Shown here: positions 1-6,577 of the stretch, piece after piece
How positions within the stretch are numbered: the stretch's first letter is position 1
Layout of the letters: every line of letters starts with the position of its first letter
Source: Acidimicrobiaceae bacterium
GTDB taxonomy: Bacteria > Actinomycetota > Acidimicrobiia > Acidimicrobiales > Salinilacustritrichaceae
Assembly: GCA_003476595.1 (NCBI GenBank)
Contig: DMTU01000211.1
Location: forward strand, 17,677-24,421
Length of the DNA: 6,745 bases
Direction of reading: 5' to 3'
Position numbers and translations under genes: made by a program
The notes under the pieces: model-generated
The model's database searches: none
Told to the model about the DNA's origin: nothing
What the model saw: the letters and a program-made list of their open reading frames with translations, nothing else

Positions 1-677
1 TCAGCGCGCACTTCCGCACGATGGTCGTCGAGGGCGAGGGCGTGACCGCTCGAGCGACGCGGACGGGCCCGGACCGGGCCGACATCTCGGCGGCGAAGGC
101 CGACGGCAGCCCGGTGCTCGCCGGCTCGGTCACCGCCGCCCCCGACGTCCCGACCGCGCTCGACGAGCGCCGGGCCCAGCTCGGCGACCCGGGCGAGCTG
201 TTCATCGTCGATCAGATGTCCGTCGGCGACCGCTCCGGTCCGGTGACGTCGTCGGTGGACCTGGGCACGCCGAACGGCGACCTGTACCCGTTCTCCATCG
301 AGCAGAAGCTGGACGCCATCACCGAGCCCAGCGACTGGTACCGGACGGAGGCCAACCCCTGGGGCAGGCCGATCCTGCCGATGGAGATGGTCAGCGTCCT
401 CACCCAGAAGGTCGGCGCCGACTTCCCGGTGCGCGGGCCGTCGGTGGGGCTGTTCCTGGATCTCGAGGTGAAGCTGGTCGCCGGCCCGATCTTCGTGGGC
501 CAGGAGTACGTGCTCGAGCGCGAGGTGGTCGCCCTCGGGCAGAGCCGACGCACCGAGTCGTCGTGGGTCCGCACCGACGTGACCGATGCCGAGTCCGGCG
601 ATCTCGTCGCCCACGTGCTGCTGCACTCCGGGGTGTTCAAGGAGTCCTACGCCGGGTACCCCACCGACCGGCTCTGA
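1..677 (+). CDS. MaoC-like / double hot-dog-fold protein, 5'-truncated by window edge
   Basis: The reading frame is open to the left edge (first full codon at base 3, reading SAHFRT before the ATG at 21), so the gene almost certainly starts outside the window and the ATG at 21 is probably internal. The visible part looks like the end of one hot-dog domain (the stretch ending in VLAGSVTA, about 110-142), a linker, and a second hot-dog domain from about 285 to the TGA at 675-677. The second half has the pattern SDWYRTEANPWGRPILP, then long beta-strand-like segments ending in VLLHSGVFKES. Such double hot-dog proteins bind acyl-CoA or acyl-ACP thioesters, and many are hydratases/dehydratases. The usual MaoC Asp...His active-site motif is not evident: the place where one expects NPxH reads NPWG (about 354-365). 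Catalytic activity is therefore uncertain. The fold assignment rests on pattern recognition; the substrate is unknown. The gene converges on the methyltransferase gene 9 bases further on. Confidence 0.68.
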   Translation, partial: SAHFRTMVVEGEGVTARATRTGPDRADISAAKADGSPVLAGSVTAAPDVPTALDERRAQLGDPGELFIVDQMSVGDRSGPVTSSVDLGTPNGDLYPFSIEQKLDAITEPSDWYRTEANPWGRPILPMEMVSVLTQKVGADFPVRGPSVGLFLDLEVKLVAGPIFVGQEYVLEREVVALGQSRRTESSWVRTDVTDAESGDLVAHVLLHSGVFKESYAGYPTDRL

Positions 678-700
678 GCGCAGCGGTCAGCGGAGGTCGG
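664..700. terminator. Possible bidirectional terminator hairpin between convergent genes
   Basis: CCGACC (664-669) can pair with GGTCGG (695-700). Inside it, CTGA (674-677) can pair with TCAG (687-690), which gives an interrupted stem spanning both stop codons. There is no U-tract on either side. High-G+C actinobacterial terminators often lack one, but a stem this weak is easily found by chance. The convergent position is the main support. Confidence 0.22.
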
Positions 701-1295
701 GCTTGGTCCAGACCAGGGAGTAGCGCCACAGGACGTGACGCCGATACGCCACGCCCGGCAGCACGCGCTCGGCGATGGCACGGAGCCCGGCGTAGGTGTC
801 CGGCGGCGGCCACACGATCGGCGCCGAGTGCTCCCAGTACGTCCGCTTCGGGCTCAGCTTCAGCCAGCGGGTGCTGACGGCGCCGGCCACCTGCCAGCCC
901 AGGTCGCGCGGGAAGCGCGTGCGGGCCAGGCCCACGACCACCAGCACGCCACCGGGGCGCAGGAGGTCGCGCATCGCCTCGAGACCGGCGACGGTGTCCA
1001 TGTGGTGCAGGGCGGCGATCGACGCGACCACGTCGAACGACGCGGGTTCGAAGGGATGGTCGAGGACGTCGCCGAGCACCCAGGTGATGCCATCGCCGTC
1101 GGACTGGGCCCGGGCCAGGTCGAGGCTCGGCTCGTGCAGGTCCAGGCCCACCACCTCCGGGACCGTCTCGTGCAGGTCGCGGCTGAGCATGCCCTCGCCG
1201 CAGCCGACGTCGAGCGCCCGCTGCGCACCGGGCGGCACCGCGTCCAGCACGACTCGGTGCAAGTGGATGTTGTGGTTCCAGCGGTCGTCCCCCAC
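687..1295 (-). CDS. Class I SAM-dependent methyltransferase
   Basis: This predicted cytosolic enzyme of 202 residues transfers a methyl group from S-adenosylmethionine; its acceptor cannot be told from the sequence. Numbered from the chosen GTG, the glycine-rich motif I LDVGCGEG is at residues 28-35, the acidic end of strand 2 (GLD) at 50-52, the motif around strand 4 (GDV...FDVVASIAALHHM) at 75-99, and the loop LRPGG at 112-116. Together these give a complete Rossmann-type SAM-binding core of Methyltransf_11/25 type. The C-terminal part (WEHSAPIVWPPPDTY and beyond) is a short variable cap ending in WRYSLVWTKPDLR. The GTG at 1295 was chosen because homologous proteins begin near RWNHNIHLH and a -10-like box lies 8 bases upstream. 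The frame stays open to an ATG at 1370, but that would put residues of no recognisable family character across the divergent gene's start. The gene is convergent with the hot-dog gene and divergent from the split-barrel pair. Confidence 0.88.
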   Translation of the reverse strand: MGDDRWNHNIHLHRVVLDAVPPGAQRALDVGCGEGMLSRDLHETVPEVVGLDLHEPSLDLARAQSDGDGITWVLGDVLDHPFEPASFDVVASIAALHHMDTVAGLEAMRDLLRPGGVLVVVGLARTRFPRDLGWQVAGAVSTRWLKLSPKRTYWEHSAPIVWPPPDTYAGLRAIAERVLPGVAYRRHVLWRYSLVWTKPDLR

Positions 1296-1362
1296 GGCGC
1301 CGGACCATAGGTGGGGGAGAAGTCGCTGCGACGTGGCGCTTCGGGATGGCCAAGATGAGCGG
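1296..1362. promoter_or_regulatory. Divergent intergenic region with two candidate leaderless promoters
   Basis: This is the only divergent gap in the window. Reading left, TATGGT (1309-1304) lies 8 bases before the methyltransferase GTG. Reading right, CAAGAT (1351-1356) lies 6 bases before the split-barrel GTG at 1363. Neither start has a good Shine-Dalgarno match, and both spacings fit transcription beginning at or next to the start codon, as in leaderless actinobacterial mRNAs. I could not identify convincing -35 boxes. The -10 calls are inferences from short matches. Confidence 0.4.
1322..1332. promoter_or_regulatory. Perfect 11-base palindrome, candidate operator
   Basis: GTCGC-T-GCGAC forms a perfect inverted repeat with a one-base centre, close to the middle of the divergent gap. 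It lies upstream of both candidate -10 boxes, where one dimeric regulator could control both genes. It is short and made of common G+C-rich words, so chance is a real alternative. No regulator gene lies beside it. Confidence 0.25.
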
Positions 1363-1986
1363 GTGCTCATCCGTGACTGGGACCGCCCGATCGACGAGGC
1401 GGAGTGGCGTGCCTTCGTCACCGCCAACGCCTTCGGGCACCTCGTCGCCGGCGGACGGGACCGCACCGTCCCCGTCGTGGTGCCGACCCAGTTCGTGCTC
1501 GACGCCGACGAGGTCGTCCTGCACCTGGCACGTCCCAACCCGATCTGGGACGCGATCGCCGAGAACCCGACCGTTGTCCTGAGCGTGGCCGGCGACTGGG
1601 CCTACGTGCCGTCCGAGTGGAAGGCCGTCGGCGACGAGGACCCGCGGCGGGGAATCCCGACCACCTACTACGCGGCGGCGCAGATCACCGGGGTGGCCGT
1701 CGTGGTCGACGACCCGGACGAGATCGCCGAGGTCCTGCGCCGCCAGCTGGGTGACCTGCAGCCGGAGCTGGATGCGGTCGACCCGGTCAAGCACGGCGCC
1801 CGGCTCCGCGCGATCCGGGGGCTCCGGATCCCGATCGCCGACGTCCGGGCCAAGTTCAAGTACGGCGCCAACGTCGACGACGCGCACCGCCGTGCCGTCC
1901 ACGAGCGGCTGCTGGCACGTGGTGGACCCGGCGACGCCTCGGCGGCTCGTCACCTGGAGCGGCGGCTGGGAGCGGACGGTGCCTGA
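1363..1986 (+). CDS. PaiB-like FMN-binding split-barrel protein
   Basis: This 207-residue protein resembles the FMN_bind_2/PaiB family, a branch of the flavin split-barrel fold. Visible family signatures, numbered from the GTG, are AFGHLVA (23-29) in the first strands, LHLARPNPIW (53-62), WAYVPSEW (79-86) followed by GIPTTYYAAAQITG (97-110), and a C-terminal IRGLRIPIADVRAKFKYGAN (151-170). The last matches the family's conserved K-x-K...N segment. Members are often named 'negative transcriptional regulator' after Bacillus PaiB, but no helix-turn-helix is visible, so FMN binding with a redox or cofactor-handling role is the safer reading. The GTG was chosen because the family's N-terminal helix begins just after it; an ATG at 1346 is in another frame. 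There is no clear ribosome binding site, which fits a leaderless start. It overlaps the next gene, also a split-barrel protein, by 8 bases, so the two probably form one transcript. Confidence 0.82.
   Translation: MLIRDWDRPIDEAEWRAFVTANAFGHLVAGGRDRTVPVVVPTQFVLDADEVVLHLARPNPIWDAIAENPTVVLSVAGDWAYVPSEWKAVGDEDPRRGIPTTYYAAAQITGVAVVVDDPDEIAEVLRRQLGDLQPELDAVDPVKHGARLRAIRGLRIPIADVRAKFKYGANVDDAHRRAVHERLLARGGPGDASAARHLERRLGADGA
1968..1972 (+). promoter_or_regulatory. Ribosome binding site for the PPOX-family gene
   Basis: GGGAG lies 6 bases before the GTG at 1979, inside the end of the upstream coding region. It supports the GTG start and reinitiation across the 8-base overlap. Confidence 0.6.
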
Positions 1987-2452
1987 GCTCGACGAGGAGG
2001 TCGTGGCCGCGCTCGATGCCGCCGTCCTCGGGTGGTTGGCGACGGCCGACGAACACGGCATGCCGAACGTGTCGCCCAAGGAGGTGTTCGCCCACCTCGG
2101 TGGCGACCGCGTCGTGATCGCCCACATCGCCTCGCCCCGCTCGGCCCGCAACGCCCGGGCCAACCCGCAGGGCTGCTTCAGCGTCGTGGACGTGTTCCGC
2201 CAGCGCGGGTTCAAGCTGACCGGAGCCCTCCACCTCCACGGTCCGGACGACGAGCACTTCGATGAGGTGTCCGCCCCGTTGCGTTCGGTGGTGGGCGACC
2301 GCTTCACGCTGCGAGGCGTCTTCGAGCTCACCGTCGCCGCGGTGGCCCCCATCGTGGCGCCGTCGTACGTGTTCCACGCCGACGAGGTGACGGAGGACTC
2401 GATGGTGCGAGGTGCGATGGCGGCCTACGGGGTGCGGCCGGCGTCGCCGTAG
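1979..2452 (+). CDS. Pyridoxamine 5'-phosphate oxidase (PPOX)-family flavoprotein
   Basis: This 157-residue protein has a single flavin split-barrel domain. The N-terminal pattern LGWLATADEHGMPNVSPKEVF (residues 17-37) is the typical opening of PPOX-family proteins: strand, turn with a GxPxxSP-like motif, strand. It is followed by DRVVIAHIASPRSARNARANPQGCFSVVDV (43-72), with the SxRsxrNxxxNP cofactor-contact segment, and RGFKLTGAL (76-84). It probably binds FMN or F420 as a homodimer. The short length and lack of a C-terminal PdxH substrate motif argue against a true vitamin B6 oxidase; the substrate is unknown. The GTG start at 1979 is supported by GGGAG six bases upstream and by the alignment start. 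It overlaps the PaiB-like gene by 8 bases, which suggests translational coupling. A 45-base spacer follows before the phospholipase gene. Confidence 0.84.
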   Translation: MPELDEEVVAALDAAVLGWLATADEHGMPNVSPKEVFAHLGGDRVVIAHIASPRSARNARANPQGCFSVVDVFRQRGFKLTGALHLHGPDDEHFDEVSAPLRSVVGDRFTLRGVFELTVAAVAPIVAPSYVFHADEVTEDSMVRGAMAAYGVRPASP

Positions 2453-2453
2453 C

Positions 2454-2476
2454 CGCAACACCACGACTGCCAGTTC
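2454..2476 (+). repeat. Short intergenic near-repeat, copy 1
   Basis: This 23-base stretch begins two bases after the TAG of the PPOX gene and matches 4003-4025 at 20 of 23 positions, including an exact ACTGCCAGTTC. The core ACTG-C-CAGT (2466-2474) is an inverted repeat around one base. It lies 21 bases before the phospholipase ATG, so it could be part of that gene's promoter or an operator. Confidence 0.4.
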
Positions 2477-2497
2477 GGATTCGGGTACACCGGTGGC

Positions 2498-3706
2498 ATG
2501 CGTCGCCTCCTCGCGCTCCTGCTCGCCGCCGCCCTGCTCGTCGCTGCCTGCGGTGGCGACGACGATGCCGCTGCTCCCGACGACACCGGGTCCGGTGATG
2601 CCGCCGACGACACCACGACGATGACCGAGGCGCCCGAGGACGAGGTCCGCCTGAACGAGATCCAGGTCCTGGGCTCGCACAACAGCTACCACCTGCGTCC
2701 CGAACCGGACGTGCGGGCCGGCATCGCCGCCGTGGCCGGCGAGAAGGTGGCCCTGGAGCTCGACTACGAGCACCTGCCCCTCACCGAGCAGCTCGAGGCG
2801 CACGGGATCCGCCAGTTCGAGCTCGACGTCTACGCCGACCCCGAGGGCGGCCGCTTCGCCGATCGTCCCGCGCTGGCGGTGCTCGGCCGACCCATCGAGA
2901 GCGGCGAGGCGGCGCTCGAGGAGCCGGGCTTCAAGGTGCTGCACCAGGTCGATGTCGACTTCCGCAGCACGTGCCTGACCCTGGTGGCCTGCCTCACCGA
3001 GATCGAGGCGTGGTCCTCGGCCGAGCCCGACCACGAGCCGGTGATGATCATGATCGAGACCAAGCAGCAGTCGCTGCCGGACGCCATGGGCGACGACCTC
3101 GACCCGGCCCTCGGCATCCCGTGGACCGAGGTCCTCACCTTCGACCGGGCGCTGTTCGATGCGCTGGAGGCCGAGATCCTCTCGGTGTTCGACCGGGACT
3201 CGATCATCACGCCCGACGACGTCCGGGGCGGCGCCGCCACGCTGGAGGAGGCGGTGCTCGCCGGCGACGCCTGGCCGACGCTGGAGGATGCGGCCGGCAA
3301 GGTCCTGTTCTCGCTGGTGGACCTGGGCCCGGCGCGCGACACCTACGTCGGCGACGCGACGAACCTCGACGGCCGGCTGCTGTTCACGTCGTCGGAGGAG
3401 GGCCGGTCCGACGCCGCGTTCCTGCGCATCGACGACCCGATCACCGACGCCGACCGCATCCGGGCCGCGGTCGAGGCCGGCTACCTGGTGCGCACCCGCA
3501 CCGACGTCCCCGGCGTCGATGCGGTCACCGGCGACACCACCCGGCGCGACGCCGCCTTCGAGAGCGGCGCCCACTACCTGTCCACCGACTACTACGTGGC
3601 CGACGAGAGCCTCGGCTACACCCTCGTCGTGGACCTGCCCGGCGACGGTCCGGCCCGGTGCAACCCGGTCAACGCCCCGGCGAGCTGCGACCTCACCGGC
3701 GGATGA
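2498..3706 (+). CDS. Secreted lipoprotein, Ca2+-dependent phosphoinositide-specific phospholipase C
   Basis: This 402-residue protein is predicted to be exported and lipid-anchored. A short MRR n-region and hydrophobic stretch lead to the lipobox LVAAC, with lipidation at Cys18, followed by an Asp/Ala/Thr-rich linker (about 21-48). The rest fits the Ca2+-dependent PI-PLC family (PI-PLC-C1, TIM-barrel phosphodiesterases). GSHNSYH (59-65) carries the first catalytic His61. QFELDVYAD (106-114) has the Glu/Asp metal-ligand pair. KVLHQVDVDF (146-155) has the second His149. MIMIETK (183-189), YLVRTRTD (329-336) and STDYY (362-366) provide later barrel-strand residues. Cys159/Cys165 and Cys388/Cys397 could form disulfides outside the cell. 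The family cleaves phosphatidylinositol lipids to diacylglycerol and inositol phosphates. The ATG is fixed by the signal peptide; the ribosome binding site (GGTGG, close to the ATG) is weak. The stop overlaps the acylphosphatase start as ATGA. Family assignment is confident; the natural substrate is inferred. Confidence 0.9.
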   Translation: MRRLLALLLAAALLVAACGGDDDAAAPDDTGSGDAADDTTTMTEAPEDEVRLNEIQVLGSHNSYHLRPEPDVRAGIAAVAGEKVALELDYEHLPLTEQLEAHGIRQFELDVYADPEGGRFADRPALAVLGRPIESGEAALEEPGFKVLHQVDVDFRSTCLTLVACLTEIEAWSSAEPDHEPVMIMIETKQQSLPDAMGDDLDPALGIPWTEVLTFDRALFDALEAEILSVFDRDSIITPDDVRGGAATLEEAVLAGDAWPTLEDAAGKVLFSLVDLGPARDTYVGDATNLDGRLLFTSSEEGRSDAAFLRIDDPITDADRIRAAVEAGYLVRTRTDVPGVDAVTGDTTRRDAAFESGAHYLSTDYYVADESLGYTLVVDLPGDGPARCNPVNAPASCDLTGG

Positions 3707-3996
3707 GCCCGCTCGACCAGCCCGTCGTCCGCCGGGCGGTCTCGGTCACGGGCCGGGTGCAGGGGGTGTCGTTCCGCTACCACACCGTGCAGCAGGCCGA
3801 GCGCCTGGGCCTCACCGGCTGGGTGCGCAACCACGACGACGGATCGGTCCGCCTCGAGGTGCAGGGACCGGCGGGCGCGGTCGCCGAGCTCGTGGCCTGG
3901 CTGCACCACGGCCCGTCCCACGCGCGGGTCGACGGCGTCCGGGAGGACGCCGTCGACGTTCGCGAGGGGGATGCCGGCTTCCGCGCCGTGCGCTGA
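3703..3996 (+). CDS. acyP: Acylphosphatase
   Basis: This complete 97-residue enzyme is predicted to hydrolyse carboxyl-phosphate bonds of acyl phosphates such as acetyl or carbamoyl phosphate in the cytosol (EC 3.6.1.7). The signature VTGRVQGVSFRYHTVQQA (residues 15-32) contains the phosphate-binding loop with catalytic Arg25. GWVRNHDDGSVRLEVQGP (39-56) contains the catalytic Asn43. Size and order match the alpha/beta ferredoxin-like family exactly. The ATG at 3703 overlaps the phospholipase stop by four bases (ATGA), and there is no strong ribosome binding site of its own, so translation is probably coupled to the upstream gene. There is no signal peptide, so it stays inside while its operon partner is exported; a direct functional link is not evident. 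It converges with the ABC permease gene after a 39-base gap. Confidence 0.95.
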   Translation: MSPLDQPVVRRAVSVTGRVQGVSFRYHTVQQAERLGLTGWVRNHDDGSVRLEVQGPAGAVAELVAWLHHGPSHARVDGVREDAVDVREGDAGFRAVR

Positions 3997-4002
3997 CGGG
4001 GG

Positions 4003-4025
4003 CGCGACACCAGCACTGCCAGTTC
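4003..4025 (+). repeat. Short intergenic near-repeat, copy 2
   Basis: This is the partner of 2454-2476, lying 6 bases after the acylphosphatase stop and 10 bases before the end of the permease gene on the other strand. It shares 20 of 23 bases and the same ACTG-C-CAGT core (4015-4023). Because it sits between two gene ends, it cannot be a normal promoter for either neighbour. A terminator-associated, protein-binding or dispersed-repeat role is more likely, if it is real. Confidence 0.4.
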
Positions 4026-4035
4026 CAGAGAAGCG

Positions 4036-6576
4036 CTACTCGGTGGTGATGGCTCGGAGCACGTCGAGCCTCGCCGCCCGGCGGGCCGGGGCGATGGCCG
4101 CCAGCAGGCCGGCGACCACGGCCAGCACCAGCAGGCCGACCAGCGTGCCGGTGGGGATGGCGATCCGGTCGAGGAACGATTCGGGCAGGGCCGACGAGGC
4201 GGCGATCCCGAACAGCACGCCGACGACCACGCCGAGGACCGCACCGAACAGGGACACGATCGCCGCCTCCCAGCGCACCATGCGCCGGGTCTGGCGGCGG
4301 GACATGCCCACCGCCCGGAGCAGGCCGAGCTCCCGGGTCCGCTCGAACACCGACAGCGCCAGGGTGTTGGCGATGCCGAGCACGGCGATGATCACGGCCA
4401 GCAGCAGCAGCACGTTGACGGTCACCAGGATCTGGTCGATCTGGGCCTCCTGGGCGTCGAGGAACTCCTGGCGGTCGTCGATGTCCGCCTGGGGGAACTC
4501 GACCAGCGCCGCCTCGACCGCCGAGCGGGCCTCCGCCGGGGTGACCCCGTCGGCGGCCCGGGCCATGACGACGCCGTCGGTGACGTCGGTGAAGTTGGCG
4601 TCGTGGGCCTCGGTGGAGATCACGTAGTTCCCGGCGAAGGTGGCATCGGCGTGGATGCCCACCACCGTGAACGTCTGCTCCCCGGTGGCGCTGAAGGCCA
4701 GGGCCACCTCGTCGCCGGCTTCGAGGCCGAGGTCCCGGGCCGGGTCCTCGTGCACGAAGATCCCGTCGGCGCCCAGATCGGCGAGGGTCCCGCCGGACTG
4801 CACGTCGATGTCCACGAGGTCACCGCCGTTCGCGTTCACGGCCACGAGGTCGCGGGTGGCGCCCTCGAACTGGAAGCGGCCGAACCGGATGCCCGACACC
4901 GCGTCCAGCTCCGGCGTCTCCGCCAGGGTCTCGGCCAGGCGGGGGGAGAAGCCGGCGAAGGAGGACTCGCTGATGACGTAGTCGGCCATGACCGACTGGT
5001 CGATCTTGGCCGCGAAGGTCTCCTTCACCGACGTGCCCACGACCGATGCCATCGTCACCAGCGCCAGGCCGATGACCAGCGCCGAGGCGGTGGATGCGGT
5101 CCGGTACGGGTTGCGGGCGGCGTTGGCCCGGGCCAGCACGCCCGGCTCGCCGAACAGCTTGGCGATGGGCGCCCCGAGCAGGCGGGCGACCGGACCGGCG
5201 ACGAGCGGTGACAGGTTGGCGATGCCGAGGAACACCAGGACCGCACCGAACCCGAGGGCGCTCAGCGTCGGTGCGGTGCCGTCGGTGACGGTCAGCCCGA
5301 GCAGCACCAGCACGGCGCCGACGCCGGTCAGCGCCGCGCCGATGGTCAGGCGCAGGCGCCGGGAGCGACCACCGGACTCGACCCCGTCCCGCAGCGCGGT
5401 GATCGGGGAGACCCTGGCCGCCGACCGGGCCGGGATGATCGATGCGGCCATCGTGACGCCGATGCCGACGACCAGGGCGGTGATGACCGTGGAGGCCTGC
5501 ACCACCAGGGCGCCGGGCGGGAGGCTGAACCCGCCGGCGTTCAGCAGGCCCCGCAGGCCCATGGCCGTCAGCACGCCGGTGCCGAGGCCGATGGCCGACG
5601 AGAGGGTGCCGACCAGCAGCGCTTCGAGGATCACGGTCCGGCGGATCTGGGCGGCGGATGCGCCGATGGCCCGCAGGAGGGCGAGCTCCTTGATGCGCTG
5701 GCCCAGGATGATCGAGAACGTGTTGTAGATGTAGAAGGCCGACACGAACAGGGCGACGGCGGCGAAGCCGAGCAGGACGTTGCCGAAGATGTCGGTGATC
5801 TCGCCGAAGGCGTCGGCGCCCTCCTCGCTGACCTGGGTGCCGGTGACGACCTCGACGCTGTCGGGCAGGGCTCCGGCCAGGGCGGCCTGGACGTCGTCGA
5901 CGTCCGCACCCGGCTCGAGGCCGATGTAGATCTCGTCGTAGAGGCCCTCGCTGTTGAAGACCCGCTGGGCCTCCTCGGTCGAGAACATCGTCAGGACGGC
6001 GCCGGCGAGGGAGTTGCTCTCGCCGAAGGTGGCGGTGCCGACGAGGGTGAAGGTCTCCGTCCCGCCGGGCAGCAGGATCTCGACGGTGTCGCCGATCTCG
6101 TAGCCCTGGTCCTCGAACGTGCCCTGGTCGAAGGCGACCTCGCCGGGCTCGTCGGGGCGCTCCCCGAGGTTGAGGGTGACCGGGTTCAACCGGTCGGTGC
6201 CGCTCCACGAGGTGCCGATGAGCGGGGCACCCGTCGTGGTGACCGGCTCGCCGTCGGTGCCGATGGGCTGCGCGGAGCCACCCACGCCGCCTTCGGCGAC
6301 CTCGACGCCGTCGACGCCGCGGACGACGTCGAGCAGCTCGGCGGGCATGGGCTCGCGGTTGCCGGTGAAGGACTGCTCGTCGAAGGGGGCCCCGGAGCGG
6401 ACCTGGAGGTCCACGCCGGCGCTGATCTCGGTCATGAGCGTGTCGAAGCTGCGCCGGACCGTGTCGGTCACCACGAGGCTGCCGACCACGAAGCTCACGC
6501 CGAGCACGACGGCGAAGCTGGTCATGACGAAGCGGATCTTGTGCGCCAGGAGCTGGCGGATGCTGAGGCGGAGCAT
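4036..6576 (-). CDS. ABC transporter permease, duplicated FtsX/MacB type (ten helices)
   Basis: This 846-residue integral membrane protein is predicted to form the membrane part of an export or mechanotransmission ABC transporter of the FtsX/MacB/LolCDE class. An N-terminal helix (about 18-38) precedes a large extracytoplasmic MacB-like domain (about 40-262). Helices follow near 266-290, 316-342 and 362-384; the first FtsX block has RIKELALLRAIGASAAQIRR (294-313) and PARSAARVSPITALR (382-396). Helices near 411-430, 437-460 and 497-515 join to a second extracytoplasmic domain (about 516-715). The second FtsX block has helices near 716-740, 771-795 and 811-830, ERTRELGLLRAVGMSRRQTR (745-764) and PARRAARLDVLRAI (830-843). 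The two RxxELxLLRAxGxS motifs are the expected contacts with the ATPase. The ATG is supported by AGGTGG six bases upstream inside the ATPase gene and follows the ATPase stop by one base. The cargo cannot be inferred: no adaptor protein or substrate gene is adjacent in the window. Confidence 0.93.
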   Translation of the reverse strand: MLRLSIRQLLAHKIRFVMTSFAVVLGVSFVVGSLVVTDTVRRSFDTLMTEISAGVDLQVRSGAPFDEQSFTGNREPMPAELLDVVRGVDGVEVAEGGVGGSAQPIGTDGEPVTTTGAPLIGTSWSGTDRLNPVTLNLGERPDEPGEVAFDQGTFEDQGYEIGDTVEILLPGGTETFTLVGTATFGESNSLAGAVLTMFSTEEAQRVFNSEGLYDEIYIGLEPGADVDDVQAALAGALPDSVEVVTGTQVSEEGADAFGEITDIFGNVLLGFAAVALFVSAFYIYNTFSIILGQRIKELALLRAIGASAAQIRRTVILEALLVGTLSSAIGLGTGVLTAMGLRGLLNAGGFSLPPGALVVQASTVITALVVGIGVTMAASIIPARSAARVSPITALRDGVESGGRSRRLRLTIGAALTGVGAVLVLLGLTVTDGTAPTLSALGFGAVLVFLGIANLSPLVAGPVARLLGAPIAKLFGEPGVLARANAARNPYRTASTASALVIGLALVTMASVVGTSVKETFAAKIDQSVMADYVISESSFAGFSPRLAETLAETPELDAVSGIRFGRFQFEGATRDLVAVNANGGDLVDIDVQSGGTLADLGADGIFVHEDPARDLGLEAGDEVALAFSATGEQTFTVVGIHADATFAGNYVISTEAHDANFTDVTDGVVMARAADGVTPAEARSAVEAALVEFPQADIDDRQEFLDAQEAQIDQILVTVNVLLLLAVIIAVLGIANTLALSVFERTRELGLLRAVGMSRRQTRRMVRWEAAIVSLFGAVLGVVVGVLFGIAASSALPESFLDRIAIPTGTLVGLLVLAVVAGLLAAIAPARRAARLDVLRAITTE

Positions 6577-6577
6577 C

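Noticed and set aside
796..1362. N-terminal extension of the PaiB-like protein upstream of the GTG at 1363
   Set aside because: The frame is open but lies antisense to the methyltransferase coding region, and the family domain begins right after 1363.
1296..1538. N-terminal extension of the methyltransferase to an upstream start
   Set aside because: The added residues are Ser/Arg-rich with no family character and would run antisense into the start of the divergent gene. The conserved region begins at the GTG at 1295.
637..2352. Open frame of 571 codons on the minus strand crossing several genes
   Set aside because: It runs antisense to both split-barrel genes and overlaps the real methyltransferase in a different frame. 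The composition is typical of a shadow frame.
1856..3574. Open frame of 572 codons on the minus strand opposite the split-barrel and phospholipase genes
   Set aside because: Its translation is rich in Arg, Gly, Val, His and Asp repeats with no domain pattern, and it lies opposite well-recognised genes. Long antisense frames are expected in DNA with such biased third positions.
3997..4035. Terminator hairpin between the acylphosphatase and permease genes
   Set aside because: Only a four-base GCGC pairing (4002-4005 with 4033-4036) could be found, which is too weak to call.
4820..6208. Open frame of 462 codons within the permease gene in another frame
   Set aside because: It is an Arg/Pro/Gly-rich shadow of the permease, which has clear helices and FtsX motifs in the true frame.
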